From positions 1,054,001 to 1,118,000 of the forward strand of contig CAWBUW010000012.1 of assembly GCA_963792075.1 (NCBI GenBank): a stretch of 64,000 bases of DNA. The letters run 5' to 3'. Positions 36,254 through 44,472 of the stretch are shown piece after piece. The notes under the pieces were generated by a model. It was not told the origin of the DNA. It was given only the letters and a program-made list of their open reading frames with translations, and made no database searches. Origin of the DNA: CAWBUW01 sp963792075 (GTDB lineage Bacteria; Chloroflexota; Anaerolineae; Anaerolineales; UBA4823). A program made the translations under genes and the position numbers. Within the stretch, counting starts at the first letter, position 1, and every line of letters begins with the position of its first letter.

Positions 36254-37800
36254 CGGGGTAAGCAGCCAGGAAGTTAGACATGACTTGCTGGCCGGTTGCC
36301 TCATCCCATTTGCCGGTGTCCTTGGCCAGGACTTTGATGTCAGGATACTTGGCAAAGACTTCATCCACGCCCTGCATGCGGGCCACGTTGGCCGGATGGC
36401 CGGGGAAGCCTTCGATTTCCACAATATCGCCCTTGCCCCCCAATTTCGTGGCCAGCCATTCAGCCGAGGTCATCGCCCAGGCCTTCTGGTCGATGCCGAC
36501 GTTGTACACGCCGGGGACGTTCAGTTCCTGGTCGACCGAGATGACGATGATGCCCTTGTTCAGCGCCTCGAGCAGAGTCGCGTTCAGGCCGTTGACATCG
36601 CCCGGGTTCACCAGGATGGCATCCACGCCCTTCGCCATCAGGTTCTGGAGCTGCTGGATCTGGCCGGCCACATCCGTGTCGGCGCTTTCAATCACCAGCT
36701 CGTTCGTGAGGCCCAGGTCCATGTATTCTTTGTTCACTTCCTGGAGCTCCGCAATCATCTGCGTGCGATATTCGCTGCTGATGAAGGGGTTCGAAATACC
36801 AATGGTGAATTTCTTGGTCGCTGTGGTTTCCTTGACGAAGTACTGCTGGACTTCGTCATCGGTCAGGATTTTGTCGAGCAGATAGGCATCCGGCTTGCCA
36901 TCGCACATCTTGAGGCCATCGGCCAGGTTGTCCTTGGTGATGACCGCCGCAAGCGGCAGGACAAAGGACAGGCCGTTGGCGCCGCCGAGTTTGGTGGTGT
37001 CAACCTTCTTGCCCGTCAGCATGTTGACAGCGATGCGCAGGCCAGTCGGGGAGACACCGGGGTGGTTGGCAACTGCGATGGAGTCAAAGTTGGGGTTCAT
37101 GGTCACGGCTTCCTGCCAGAGGTTCAGGAACTGGCAGCGGCCTTCGCCAACGCCCTGCGGCCACACGGCGGGATTGGCAGCCATGATAGCCTGCAAAGCG
37201 CCGATCGCCATACCATCCTGAGTCCAGTAGCCGTTCAGGGTGGGGTAAGCGGAAAGGAAGTTGGACATGACCTGCTGGCCGGTTGCCTCGTCCCATTTGC
37301 CGGTGTCCTTCGCCAGGACTTTGATGTCGGGGTATTGTGCGAATACTTCGTCCACGCCTTCCATGCGGGCCACATTGGCCGGATGGCCGGGGAAGCCTTC
37401 GATTTCCACAATATCGCCCTTGCCGCCGAGCTTGTCAGCTAACCACTTGGCGGAAGTTTTGGCCCATGCCTTCTGGTCGATGCCGACGTTGTACACGCCG
37501 GGGACGTTCAGCTCCTGGTCAACCGAGATGACGATGATGCCCTTGTTCACGGCTTCTGTCAAGGTCGCGTTCAGGCCGTTGACGTCGCCCGGGTTCACCA
37601 GGATGGCATCCACGTTCTTAGCCATCAGGTTCTGGAGCTGTTGGATCTGGCCGGCCACATCCGTGTCGGCGCTTTCAATCACCAGCTCGTTCGTGAGGCC
37701 CAGGTCCATGTATTCTTTGTTCACTTCCTGGAGCTCCGCAATCATCTGCGTGCGGTATTCGCTGCTGATGAAGGGGTTCGAAACACCAATGGTGAATTTC
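35843..37800 (-). repeat. 987-bp direct tandem repeat inside the binding-protein gene
   Basis: Positions about 35843-36810 and 36830-37797 align with an offset of 987 bases (988 downstream of the extra C at 36254). Identity is very high, with differences mostly at third codon positions (for example CATCC/CGTCT at about 35890 and 36890). The high identity argues for recent duplication or gene conversion. Confidence 0.8.
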
Positions 37801-37991
37801 TTGGGTTCTTCAGGCGCCTTGGTCGGTTCGGGCGCTTTGGTTGCTTCGGGTGCCGCGGGTGCTTTGGTTGCTTCGGGCGCCTTGGTCGGCTCGACGGGCG
37901 CTTCGGTTGTAGCTGTCGGGGTGCAGGCCGCCAGAATCATCGAGAGGATGGTGACCATTGTCACCAAGAGCATTACTGACTTCTTAAACAT
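36096..37991 (-). CDS. Ribose-type substrate-binding lipoprotein, tandemly duplicated (frameshifted in second copy)
   Basis: The lipoprotein (lipobox LAAC, Cys23) has a low-complexity EATKAPEPTKAPE linker and then a Peripla_BP_4 (RbsB/sugar) domain (KKFTIGVSNPFISSEYRTQM). A short joint ETTATKKF follows, then a second, nearly identical copy. The DNA repeat period is 987 bases (329 codons). The second copy is frameshifted by one extra base at 36254; beyond it, to 36096, this frame is nonsense, and the true end is at 35840. It feeds the ATPase and two permeases just downstream. Either a recent intragenic duplication made a two-headed receptor or the repeat was mis-assembled. Confidence 0.85.
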   Translation of the reverse strand: MFKKSVMLLVTMVTILSMILAACTPTATTEAPVEPTKAPEATKAPAAPEATKAPEPTKAPEEPKKFTIGVSNPFISSEYRTQMIAELQEVNKEYMDLGLTNELVIESADTDVAGQIQQLQNLMAKNVDAILVNPGDVNGLNATLTEAVNKGIIVISVDQELNVPGVYNVGIDQKAWAKTSAKWLADKLGGKGDIVEIEGFPGHPANVARMEGVDEVFAQYPDIKVLAKDTGKWDEATGQQVMSNFLSAYPTLNGYWTQDGMAIGALQAIMAANPAVWPQGVGEGRCQFLNLWQEAVTMNPNFDSIAVANHPGVSPTGLRIAVNMLTGKKVDTTKLGGANGLSFVLPLAAVITKDNLADGLKMCDGKPDAYLLDKILTDDEVQQYFVKETTATKKFTIGISNPFISSEYRTQMIAELQEVNKEYMDLGLTNELVIESADTDVAGQIQQLQNLMAKGVDAILVNPGDVNGLNATLLEALNKGIIVISVDQELNVPGVYNVGIDQKAWAMTSAEWLATKLGGKGDIVEIEGFPGHPANVARMQGVDEVFAKYPDIKVLAKDTGKWDEATGQQVMSNFLAAYPDPDWLLDSGWYGDRRFAGYHGCQSRRVAAGRWRRPLPVPEPLAGSRDHEPQL

Positions 37992-38101
37992 GTTCTTCTA
38001 CTCCTACAAATGTGAATTTGGATGGATCGTTCAGATATAAATCGGTCAACATCGTGGGCTTATTCCCACCTCCTGTGGTGAAGATATGTGGAAACAGGGT
38101 T

Positions 38102-39364
38102 TTAAACAGTCCGAAATGGTTGGTCTTCCACAACGAATAAGTATTCGCGCGCCAGCGCAACAGCCCCGGTCACGCCTGCTTCGGGGCCCATACGCGAATA
38201 ATTGATGGATAAATTGCTCGTCGCCAGCGGCAGGGACCGCCTCAACACCGCTCGGCGGATGGAAACAAGCAAGTGGTTCCCGAAATTGGCAATGCCACCC
38301 CCGATAAAGATATGGCTGGGGTTGAAGAAATTCACCAGGCTGGCCAATACATCCCCAATCATCTGCCCGCTCGCGCGGATAATTTCCAGGGCGGCCTGGT
38401 CCGCTTCGCGGCAGGCGGCATTGACATCTTCCGGGCGCAGAGCGCCCCCGTTAGCCTGCAACATCTGGCGCAGCAAGGGGCTGGAACCATTTTTCGCGGC
38501 CTGGATGGCTTTTTCGGTGATAGCCGGGCCAGCCGCCATTGCCTCCAGGCAGCCGGTATTGCCACAGCGGCAGATGGGCCCCTGTTTATCTACGCAGATG
38601 TGGCCGATGTCACCCGCGCAGCCAACGCTGCCGCGATGTAATTTGCCGTTGGAAACAATCCCAGACCCGATCCCGGTGCCAATTTTGACAAAAATAAAGT
38701 GGTCTACTCCGATCCCGTCACCGGCGCGTTGCTCACCCAAGGCCATGATGTTGACATCGTTATCGACAACTGCATACGCCGCCGGGAAGGTGTGCTGGAA
38801 AAAGTCGCGGATGAGAAAATTCTCCCAATCCGGCATCAGTGGTGGGGCGACGAGAACGCCTTGGGAAAAATTGACCGGGCCGGGCACGCCCACGCCAATC
38901 CCCAGGATCTGGTCGGGGCGGCAGCCTTGGGCAGACGCAAGCTCCAGAATCAGCTCGCTGCAGCGGTTGAGGACAACATCTGGCGGTTGGCGCACATCTG
39001 CCGGTTCGGAGCGGCGCTGGAGCACCTTGCCGCCCACGTCTGTAAGCACCACATCAATGCTGGTTGCGCCAACATCCAGCCCAATGAGATAGCCCAACTG
39101 GTCATTGATCCGTAAAAGGTGAGGCTTGCGACCACCTTGCGACGCGCCTTCGCCCACTTCTACGAGATAGCCTTTATTTACCAGGCTGCGGATCTCCTGT
39201 GACGTCTTGGCTTTCGACCATCCAGTTATATTGGAGATGCCGGTACGGGAAATCTCTCCCTGCCTGCGCAGAGCACGAATGACCTCGGCTTCAGCCCCGT
39301 TGATCAAAATGGGGGCATGGAAAGGTCGGGCTTGCTTTTTGCCGGCTTTCTCCGCGTGAACCAT
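38102..39364 (-). CDS. ROK-family transcriptional repressor
   Basis: The 420-aa protein has an N-terminal winged-helix (AEVIRALRRQGEISRTGISN, then KTSQEIRSLVNKGYLVEVG) fused to a ROK domain (LIGLDVGATSIDVVLTD, then the zinc motif CRCGNTGCLEAMAAG). NagC/XylR-type ROK repressors bind DNA until a sugar or sugar-phosphate ligand releases them. It probably controls the adjacent import and catabolic operon and the divergent genes around 40.8 kb. A -35 TTGTAT (39443-39448) and -10 TATAAC (39419-39424) with an 18-base spacer precede it. Confidence 0.92.
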   Translation of the reverse strand: MVHAEKAGKKQARPFHAPILINGAEAEVIRALRRQGEISRTGISNITGWSKAKTSQEIRSLVNKGYLVEVGEGASQGGRKPHLLRINDQLGYLIGLDVGATSIDVVLTDVGGKVLQRRSEPADVRQPPDVVLNRCSELILELASAQGCRPDQILGIGVGVPGPVNFSQGVLVAPPLMPDWENFLIRDFFQHTFPAAYAVVDNDVNIMALGEQRAGDGIGVDHFIFVKIGTGIGSGIVSNGKLHRGSVGCAGDIGHICVDKQGPICRCGNTGCLEAMAAGPAITEKAIQAAKNGSSPLLRQMLQANGGALRPEDVNAACREADQAALEIIRASGQMIGDVLASLVNFFNPSHIFIGGGIANFGNHLLVSIRRAVLRRSLPLATSNLSINYSRMGPEAGVTGAVALAREYLFVVEDQPFRTV

Positions 39365-39455
39365 GGTGTGACAACCTCGAAGAGCATTGTGCAGAATCGG
39401 ACAAGCACCAACACCTAAGTTATAACAAAAGGTCTTTGTAAATACAATAGCCTGG

Positions 39456-39502
39456 TTCGAACAAATAACTAAGAACTTCGTTTATATTATGAACGAAGTT
39501 CC
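39456..39502. promoter_or_regulatory. Candidate operator and dyad upstream of the ROK gene
   Basis: Two palindromes lie just upstream of the ROK promoter: GTTCGAAC (39456-39463), and a 10-bp perfect inverted repeat GAACTTCGTT / AACGAAGTTC (39474-39483 and 39493-39502) with a 9-base AT loop. GTTCGAAC recurs as the core of the palindrome at 40746-40759, hinting at a shared repressor site. The longer dyad might instead end transcription of the oxidoreductase gene (stop at 39526). Confidence 0.5.
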
Positions 39503-39525
39503 GTAATTCATGATTCCAAATACTG

Positions 39526-40719
39526 CTATTCCTTGATCACCTGCGAAATTTGCCCGGTTTTCTTATCCTTCAAGATAAACTTGAGGTTTCCATTCGGCAT
39601 TTTTTCTTCCTTGATCAGGAAATGCGCCTGGTCATAATCTTTCAATACCACTTCTGCCGCGCTCGCGGATCCGCCGCGCCAGGATGGGATTTCGACCGGC
39701 TCCCATCGCCTGGATTGCGCCGCTTTGTAGCAGGCATCGATGATCGTATTGACGATGTAGCCGTCGTAGAAATCTTCCCTCGGCTTTTTCCCGGCATCCA
39801 TCGAGTTGAACATATCCAGGAACATCTCCACATAGCCCAGCGCGCCGATTTCGTCGCCTACCGGGAAAAGCCAGCCAGTATCCCCTTCGGCCTTTTCCGC
39901 TACGTAACCGCCCTGCCCCACGCCGGTGAACATTTCGAACCCGGTACGCAGCCAGTGATTGAGCCAGACGGTGCCTTCCGCCCCGGCGACTTCGTCGCGC
40001 AGATCCATTCCGCCGCGGAAAGTCCAACTGACCTCGAACTGTCCAAGCGCACCGTTGTCATACCGTACCAGGCCAACTGCATGGTCTTCAACGTCGATGG
40101 GGTGCACCTGCGTATCGGCCCAGCAGGTCACTTCCAGCGGGCGGTTACCCTTCCCAATGAAACTGCGCGTGATCTCGATGCAGTGACAGCCCATGTCCAC
40201 AATCGCGCCGCCCCCCGAAAGGGATTTGGTCCAGAACCAGTCGCTGTGCGGGCCGCCATGCGTCTCGCGCGAGCGCGCCCACAGCACCTTGCCCAGCGCA
40301 CCCCGCTGCACCGAGGCCAGCGCCTTCAGTGTCTTGGGCGTGTATACCAAATCTTCCAGATAACCGTGGAACACCCCGGCCTTCTCGACGGCTTCGAGCA
40401 TTTCCAGCGCTTCGGGGCCGCTCATTGCCAGCGGCTTGGTACATAAAACCGCTTTCCCGGCCTCGGCAGCCAGCAAGACAGCTTTCTTGTGCAGGTAATT
40501 GGGCAGGCCAATGATGACCGTGTCCACTTCTGGGTCGCGGATGGCTTCTGCCATGTCTGTCGTCGAGCGCTGAATGCCAAATTCCTGGGCGAACCTGGCT
40601 GCTTCTTCCGGACGCCTGGCACAAATCACTTTCACCTCGTCCTTGCCCCGATAACCCAGCAGACTCATCGTATAGAAACGGCCTATGAGACCCGCGCCAA
40701 GCATGGCGATTTTGTGCAT
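39526..40719 (-). CDS. Gfo/Idh/MocA family oxidoreductase
   Basis: The 397-aa NAD(P)-dependent oxidoreductase has IAMLGAGLIGRFYTMSLLGY, a TKPLAMSG motif (Thr replacing the usual Glu of EKPLA, Lys kept) and GGGAIVDMGCHCIEI. The C-terminal tail (NGNLKFILKDKKTGQI) is an extra short strand-rich extension. ATG 40719 has GGAGGC upstream; a frame extension to 40758 overlaps the operator and is unlikely. It is expressed divergently from the URO-D-like gene from a clear promoter. Confidence 0.92.
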   Translation of the reverse strand: MHKIAMLGAGLIGRFYTMSLLGYRGKDEVKVICARRPEEAARFAQEFGIQRSTTDMAEAIRDPEVDTVIIGLPNYLHKKAVLLAAEAGKAVLCTKPLAMSGPEALEMLEAVEKAGVFHGYLEDLVYTPKTLKALASVQRGALGKVLWARSRETHGGPHSDWFWTKSLSGGGAIVDMGCHCIEITRSFIGKGNRPLEVTCWADTQVHPIDVEDHAVGLVRYDNGALGQFEVSWTFRGGMDLRDEVAGAEGTVWLNHWLRTGFEMFTGVGQGGYVAEKAEGDTGWLFPVGDEIGALGYVEMFLDMFNSMDAGKKPREDFYDGYIVNTIIDACYKAAQSRRWEPVEIPSWRGGSASAAEVVLKDYDQAHFLIKEEKMPNGNLKFILKDKKTGQISQVIKE

Positions 40720-40745
40720 GGAAGCCTCCATTAAGAATAGTTTCG

Positions 40746-40759
40746 AATGTTCGAACATT
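40746..40759. promoter_or_regulatory. 14-bp palindrome, candidate operator
   Basis: The perfect palindrome AATGTTCGAACATT lies directly downstream of the -10 of the minus-strand promoter, where a bound repressor would block initiation. Its GTTCGAAC core also occurs upstream of the ROK regulator. Confidence 0.6.
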
Positions 40760-40762
40760 TTG

Positions 40763-40791
40763 ATTATATAGTAACATTTTTAGTACGTCAA
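40763..40791 (-). promoter_or_regulatory. Sigma70-type promoter of the Gfo/Idh gene
   Basis: On the minus strand, -35 TTGACG (40786-40791) and -10 TATAAT (40763-40768) are 17 bases apart, a near-consensus promoter for the gene starting at 40719. Confidence 0.75.
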
Positions 40792-40848
40792 TTCTTGCGG
40801 ACAATAAAACATTAGGCTATAATTGCTCTATTGTACGTACATTCTTGC
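40783..40848. promoter_or_regulatory. Direct-repeat operator pair (candidate GntR sites)
   Basis: GTACGTCAATTCTTGC (40783-40798) and GTACGTACATTCTTGC (40833-40848) agree at 14 of 16 positions and are exactly 50 bases apart, about five helical turns. The first overlaps both -35 elements; the second lies just after the plus-strand -10 and contains the palindrome TGTACGTACA, similar to HutC-type GntR sites. The GntR gene at 42017 is the likely regulator. Confidence 0.6.
40795..40823 (+). promoter_or_regulatory. Sigma70-type promoter of the URO-D-like gene
   Basis: A -35 TTGCGG (40795-40800) and a perfect -10 TATAAT (40818-40823) are separated by 17 bases. It fires divergently from the minus-strand promoter, so all control of both genes sits in about 110 bases. 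Confidence 0.75.
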
Positions 40849-40863
40849 ACTAAGCCTGTGACA

Positions 40864-42012
40864 ATGACAATGCTTCCCCGCGAACGTGTGCTCGCTGCAC
40901 TCAACCATCAAGAACCTGACCGTGTCCCCACCGCTCTGGGCGGTGGCCCCTATGGCGTCGTGGACGACCTGTACCTGCGCCTGGTCAAGCACCTCAACCT
41001 GGGAATACCGGTTCCTCCCTTCCGCAGCGGACATAACATCTCTTACATGGATGACCGCCTGCTCGAAAGACTTGGCACCGACCTGCGCTACTGCTGGCCC
41101 GGCTTGCTCCCTAACAGCCCGGTCATCCCTGGCGAGAGCGAGGATACCTTCTACAACTCCTATGGCCAGACCTGGAAGCGCGCCCTGCCTTACTATTATG
41201 CGGGCGACGGCTTGCTCAAAGATGCCGGAAGCAGCGATGATATCGAGCGCCTCGTCCGCTGGCCGGACCTTTCTGATCCACGCTGGACGGCAGGCCTGGC
41301 CGAACGCGCCCGCCTCCTGCGTGAAAATACTGATTATTTCGTTGTCATGCGCATGGTCGCCTCGCATGGGCCTTTCCAGACCGCCAGCGACCTGCGCGGC
41401 ACTAAGAATTTCTTGATGGACATGGTCAAGCGTCCGGAGTTCAGCCAGGTCCTGTTGGAAAAAATCACCGGCGCCATCGACGGCCTGCTGCGCCTCGCCA
41501 TGCAAGCTGGCGGCAAATGGTTCGATATGGTCGAGCTTCCGGGTGATGATTACGCCTGGAACATCAGCACCCTCATTTCCCCGGCCATGTTCCGCAAATT
41601 CATCCAACCCTGCCTGGCCCGGCTGGTCCATACGGTCAAGGAGCACAATCCGCATACACGCATTATGCTGCATAGTGACGGCGCTATCACCCAATTGCTC
41701 CCTGACCTGATTTCCCTCGGTGTGGACGTAATCCACCCGCTCGAGCCAGTTGCCGTCACCGATATTTCCGCCGTAAAAGCCAATTTTGGCGACAAAGTCA
41801 CCTTCCTGGGCGGAATCGACATCTCGCACGCCATGCCCGGCTCGCCTGAAGACGTCATTGCAGAGGCCAAACACCGCATCGCCCAGCTTGCTCCGGGTGG
41901 CGGGTACATCCTGGCCCCCTCCAACCACCTCCAGGCCGATGTCCCGCCGGAGAATGTAGTCACCCTCTTTGAAGCGGCTCACGAGTTTGGAAAATATCCC
42001 ATTCAGGTGTAA
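40864..42012 (+). CDS. Uroporphyrinogen decarboxylase-like (URO-D/MtaA superfamily) protein
   Basis: The 382-aa URO-D superfamily TIM barrel has the classic opening MTMLPRERVLAALNHQEPDR and the C-terminal ILMLHSDGAI-like strand, then FGDKVTFLGGIDISHAMP. True HemE enzymes are about 350 aa and lie with heme genes; this one lies in a sugar locus with GntR, so a corrinoid methyltransferase-like or other function is more likely. I chose the ATG at 40864 over 40831, because the upstream start falls inside the predicted operator. Confidence 0.85.
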   Translation: MTMLPRERVLAALNHQEPDRVPTALGGGPYGVVDDLYLRLVKHLNLGIPVPPFRSGHNISYMDDRLLERLGTDLRYCWPGLLPNSPVIPGESEDTFYNSYGQTWKRALPYYYAGDGLLKDAGSSDDIERLVRWPDLSDPRWTAGLAERARLLRENTDYFVVMRMVASHGPFQTASDLRGTKNFLMDMVKRPEFSQVLLEKITGAIDGLLRLAMQAGGKWFDMVELPGDDYAWNISTLISPAMFRKFIQPCLARLVHTVKEHNPHTRIMLHSDGAITQLLPDLISLGVDVIHPLEPVAVTDISAVKANFGDKVTFLGGIDISHAMPGSPEDVIAEAKHRIAQLAPGGGYILAPSNHLQADVPPENVVTLFEAAHEFGKYPIQV

Positions 42013-42016
42013 CCCT

Positions 42017-42787
42017 ATGCCACCGGACGGTCCAACTACTCTGCCTTATTCGACAGTAGATCCACACAGTCCTATCCCGCTCTACCACCAGATTTATCTC
42101 GACCTGCGGCAGATGATCCAGCGTAGAATCATCTTGCCGGGCGGCCTGTTACCCCCGGAAATGGAAATCTGCCAGGCTTACAACGTGGGCCGCCAGACCG
42201 TGCGGCAGGCTATTGCGCGCCTGGTTGACGAGGATATCGTCGAGCGTTTCGCCGGGCGGGGGACTTTCATCCGCGAGCAGCCCAGCCATACCCAGTTCTT
42301 CCTCGACCGTAGTTTCAGCCAACAGATGCGTGAACTGGGCCGCGTGCCGCACTCACGCGTGCTCAGCGTGCAGACCAGCACCGTCGATGCCGGGAATGTC
42401 CCGGCGCTGCAGGTGTGGAAGGGCGCGCCCTGTCTCCTCCTCGAGCGCCTGCGCCTGGGTGATAATGAACCTGTCTGTCACCAGGTGAGCACCGTACTCA
42501 TCGACCGCTGCCCCAACATTGTGCAGCAGGATTTTTCTACCCAGTCGCTTTATGAGATTTTGTCTACCCGGTACCAGCTCAGCGTCACGCGCATCGATCA
42601 CGTTGTCCGCGCTGTGGCTGCTGACGAATACCGCGCGGACCTGCTCGATGTGCCCACCGGCACGCCGCTACTCTTTGTCGGCACCTCTGCTTACACGAGC
42701 GATGGCAATATCATCGAGCACTCGGCCTCCTACTATCGCGCCGACCGCTACGAATACAGCACCACGCAGACTTGCGGCAGGGAATAA
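42017..42787 (+). CDS. GntR-family (HutC-type, UTRA domain) transcriptional regulator
   Basis: The 256-aa regulator has an N-terminal winged-helix (PIPLYHQIYLDLRQMI, then GRQTVRQAIARLVDEDIVER and GRGTFI) and a C-terminal UTRA ligand domain (ending in HSASYYRADRYEY). HutC-type members sense sugars or metabolites and usually repress. The start ATG 42017 is 4 bases after the URO-D-like stop, so the genes are co-transcribed and it probably autoregulates through the sites at 40783-40848. Confidence 0.92.
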   Translation: MPPDGPTTLPYSTVDPHSPIPLYHQIYLDLRQMIQRRIILPGGLLPPEMEICQAYNVGRQTVRQAIARLVDEDIVERFAGRGTFIREQPSHTQFFLDRSFSQQMRELGRVPHSRVLSVQTSTVDAGNVPALQVWKGAPCLLLERLRLGDNEPVCHQVSTVLIDRCPNIVQQDFSTQSLYEILSTRYQLSVTRIDHVVRAVAADEYRADLLDVPTGTPLLFVGTSAYTSDGNIIEHSASYYRADRYEYSTTQTCGRE

Positions 42788-42814
42788 GCGCCGCCTCGTC
42801 ATATGTAGGAGCCT

Positions 42815-43648
42815 ATGAACCCTATTCAACCGATCTATGTTATAGAGCTTTTCCCCCTATTGAGCCGCGAGCTGCTTACAGTCCTCAAATCGCTGCAACC
42901 GGATGACTGGGCGCGTCCCACGATTTGTTCACCCTGGTCCGTGAAGGATGTGGCGGCGCACTTGCTGGGGGGCAATCTCGGCCGACTGTGGGACCGCGCA
43001 AAGACATCCACTCCCCCGGCGAATCCGATCCCGGATTTTGACCAACTGGTGAGCCTGATCGATCGTAAAAATGCCCTATGGGTCCTGGCAGCCCAACGAA
43101 TCAGCCCGGAGATCCTGGTCGAATTTCTTGATCTCACCGACCGTCACCTCTATGATCACTTTCGAAGTCTTGACCAGGATGCGCTGGCCCGAATCACAGT
43201 GGCCTGGGCAAGCAATACCCTGCCCCCTAACTGGTTTGACATTGCGCGTGAATACACCGAAAAATGGCTGCACCAACAGCACATACGCGAAGCAGTTAAT
43301 CAATCCTTGCTGACTTCGCCGTCCTGGTTGTTTCCGGTGCTCGACACATTCATGCGGGGTCTACCGCGTACTTTCCGCGACGTGGCAGCCCCGAATGGCA
43401 CCAGTGTTTCGGTCCAGGTAACCGGAGAATCCGGCGGAGAGTGGTCGCTGGTCCGGGATGGCCCGCATTGGCAGCTATTTTCCGGTCGCGATCCTCAAGC
43501 GGCTTGCCTCGTGCAAATCGATCGAGATACGGCGTGGCGGCTGTTTACCCGGGGTATCAGCCGAGAAGATGCCAGGCAGCATGTTCGCTTGCAGGGTGAT
43601 ACAAAGTTGGGACAACATGTACTGGAGATGGTGTCCATCATGGCCTAG
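42815..43648 (+). CDS. DinB/mycothiol-dependent maleylpyruvate isomerase-like protein
   Basis: The 277-aa protein has an N-terminal four-helix metal-binding bundle (CSPWSVKDVAAHLLGGNLGR and later TEKWLHQQHIREAV, each giving a His ligand) and a C-terminal domain (SVQVTGESGGEWSLV, then ACLVQIDRDTAWRLFTRG) of the maleylpyruvate-isomerase type. Family members use thiols such as mycothiol or bacillithiol; the substrate here is unknown. It follows the GntR gene by 27 bases on the same strand. Confidence 0.78.
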   Translation: MNPIQPIYVIELFPLLSRELLTVLKSLQPDDWARPTICSPWSVKDVAAHLLGGNLGRLWDRAKTSTPPANPIPDFDQLVSLIDRKNALWVLAAQRISPEILVEFLDLTDRHLYDHFRSLDQDALARITVAWASNTLPPNWFDIAREYTEKWLHQQHIREAVNQSLLTSPSWLFPVLDTFMRGLPRTFRDVAAPNGTSVSVQVTGESGGEWSLVRDGPHWQLFSGRDPQAACLVQIDRDTAWRLFTRGISREDARQHVRLQGDTKLGQHVLEMVSIMA

Positions 43649-43681
43649 GCGTTGCCCCCTCGCCGGTGGACTGGACCTGGA

Positions 43682-44464
43682 TCACCTAGAATGTTTCCCG
43701 ATAATCAGCCCCTCCGGGTCGACTTCCTCGCGCAAGATGCGTAGTTCCTCGTCCGTAGGTTCGGGTGTCACGGGCAGTGGGTCCACGAACAGCATCTCAA
43801 AACCCGTATTGGCACGGATATCATCCACAGTCACGCCCGGATGCAGGCTTTCCACACGCATGCGTTTGCTTGTGGGATCGTAGCCCATCAGGGCCAGGGT
43901 GCTGATGACTTTGTAGGGACCGGTGCCGGGAGGCAGGCCGGCTGCTTCGCGCGCGCCGGGGCCTGTCAGATAGCCAGGGGTGGTCAAGAAATCAAGCTTG
44001 GAGACAAAGCGGCGCCTATCGTGCGGAGTAATGATGAGCGTCTTCCAACAAAAGGAAGCCAGGTCATTCGCCCCACCGCTGCCAGGCAGGCACACTTTCG
44101 GCTTTTGCAGGTCCGTCCCAACCATCGTCGTGTTGAGATTACCGTACATGTCCACCTGCGCCCCCCCTAAAAAGGTGTAATCTACCATCCCTCGCTGGCA
44201 GGTTGACATGATTTCGTCCATGCTGCTGTGCATCAAACCATCCACCATCGTATACGAATCGGCGACCGAATGCGGCAGCTTGATCAATCGCGGAGCGACG
44301 CCCCCTGCTTCGAACATCGTAATCAGGTTCGGGGATCGGGTTTTTTGAGCCAACATGGCCCCGGCCAGAGGCATACCGGTGCCGATCACCGCCGTTTTGC
44401 CATCCTCAAACTGGCGGGCAGCTACACACACCATTAATTCCATCAAGTTATAACGCTCTGCCAT
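43682..44464 (-). CDS. CoA-transferase subunit B
   Basis: The 260-aa protein is a glutaconate/3-oxoacid-type CoA-transferase beta subunit. It has ARQFEDGKTAVIGTGMPLAG, the likely catalytic Glu in ITMFEAGGVAP, FLGGAQVDMYGN and LPGSGGANDLAS. It works with the alpha subunit encoded 8 bases upstream to move CoA between an acyl-CoA and a free acid. Exact substrates cannot be read. Confidence 0.88.
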   Translation of the reverse strand: MAERYNLMELMVCVAARQFEDGKTAVIGTGMPLAGAMLAQKTRSPNLITMFEAGGVAPRLIKLPHSVADSYTMVDGLMHSSMDEIMSTCQRGMVDYTFLGGAQVDMYGNLNTTMVGTDLQKPKVCLPGSGGANDLASFCWKTLIITPHDRRRFVSKLDFLTTPGYLTGPGAREAAGLPPGTGPYKVISTLALMGYDPTSKRMRVESLHPGVTVDDIRANTGFEMLFVDPLPVTPEPTDEELRILREEVDPEGLIIGKHSR

Positions 44465-44472
44465 ATCTCCTC

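Noticed and set aside
39474..39502. Calling the 10-bp dyad upstream of the ROK gene a terminator
   Set aside because: The AT-rich loop and lack of a T-run on the minus-strand side make it ambiguous; kept only as a candidate operator/dyad.
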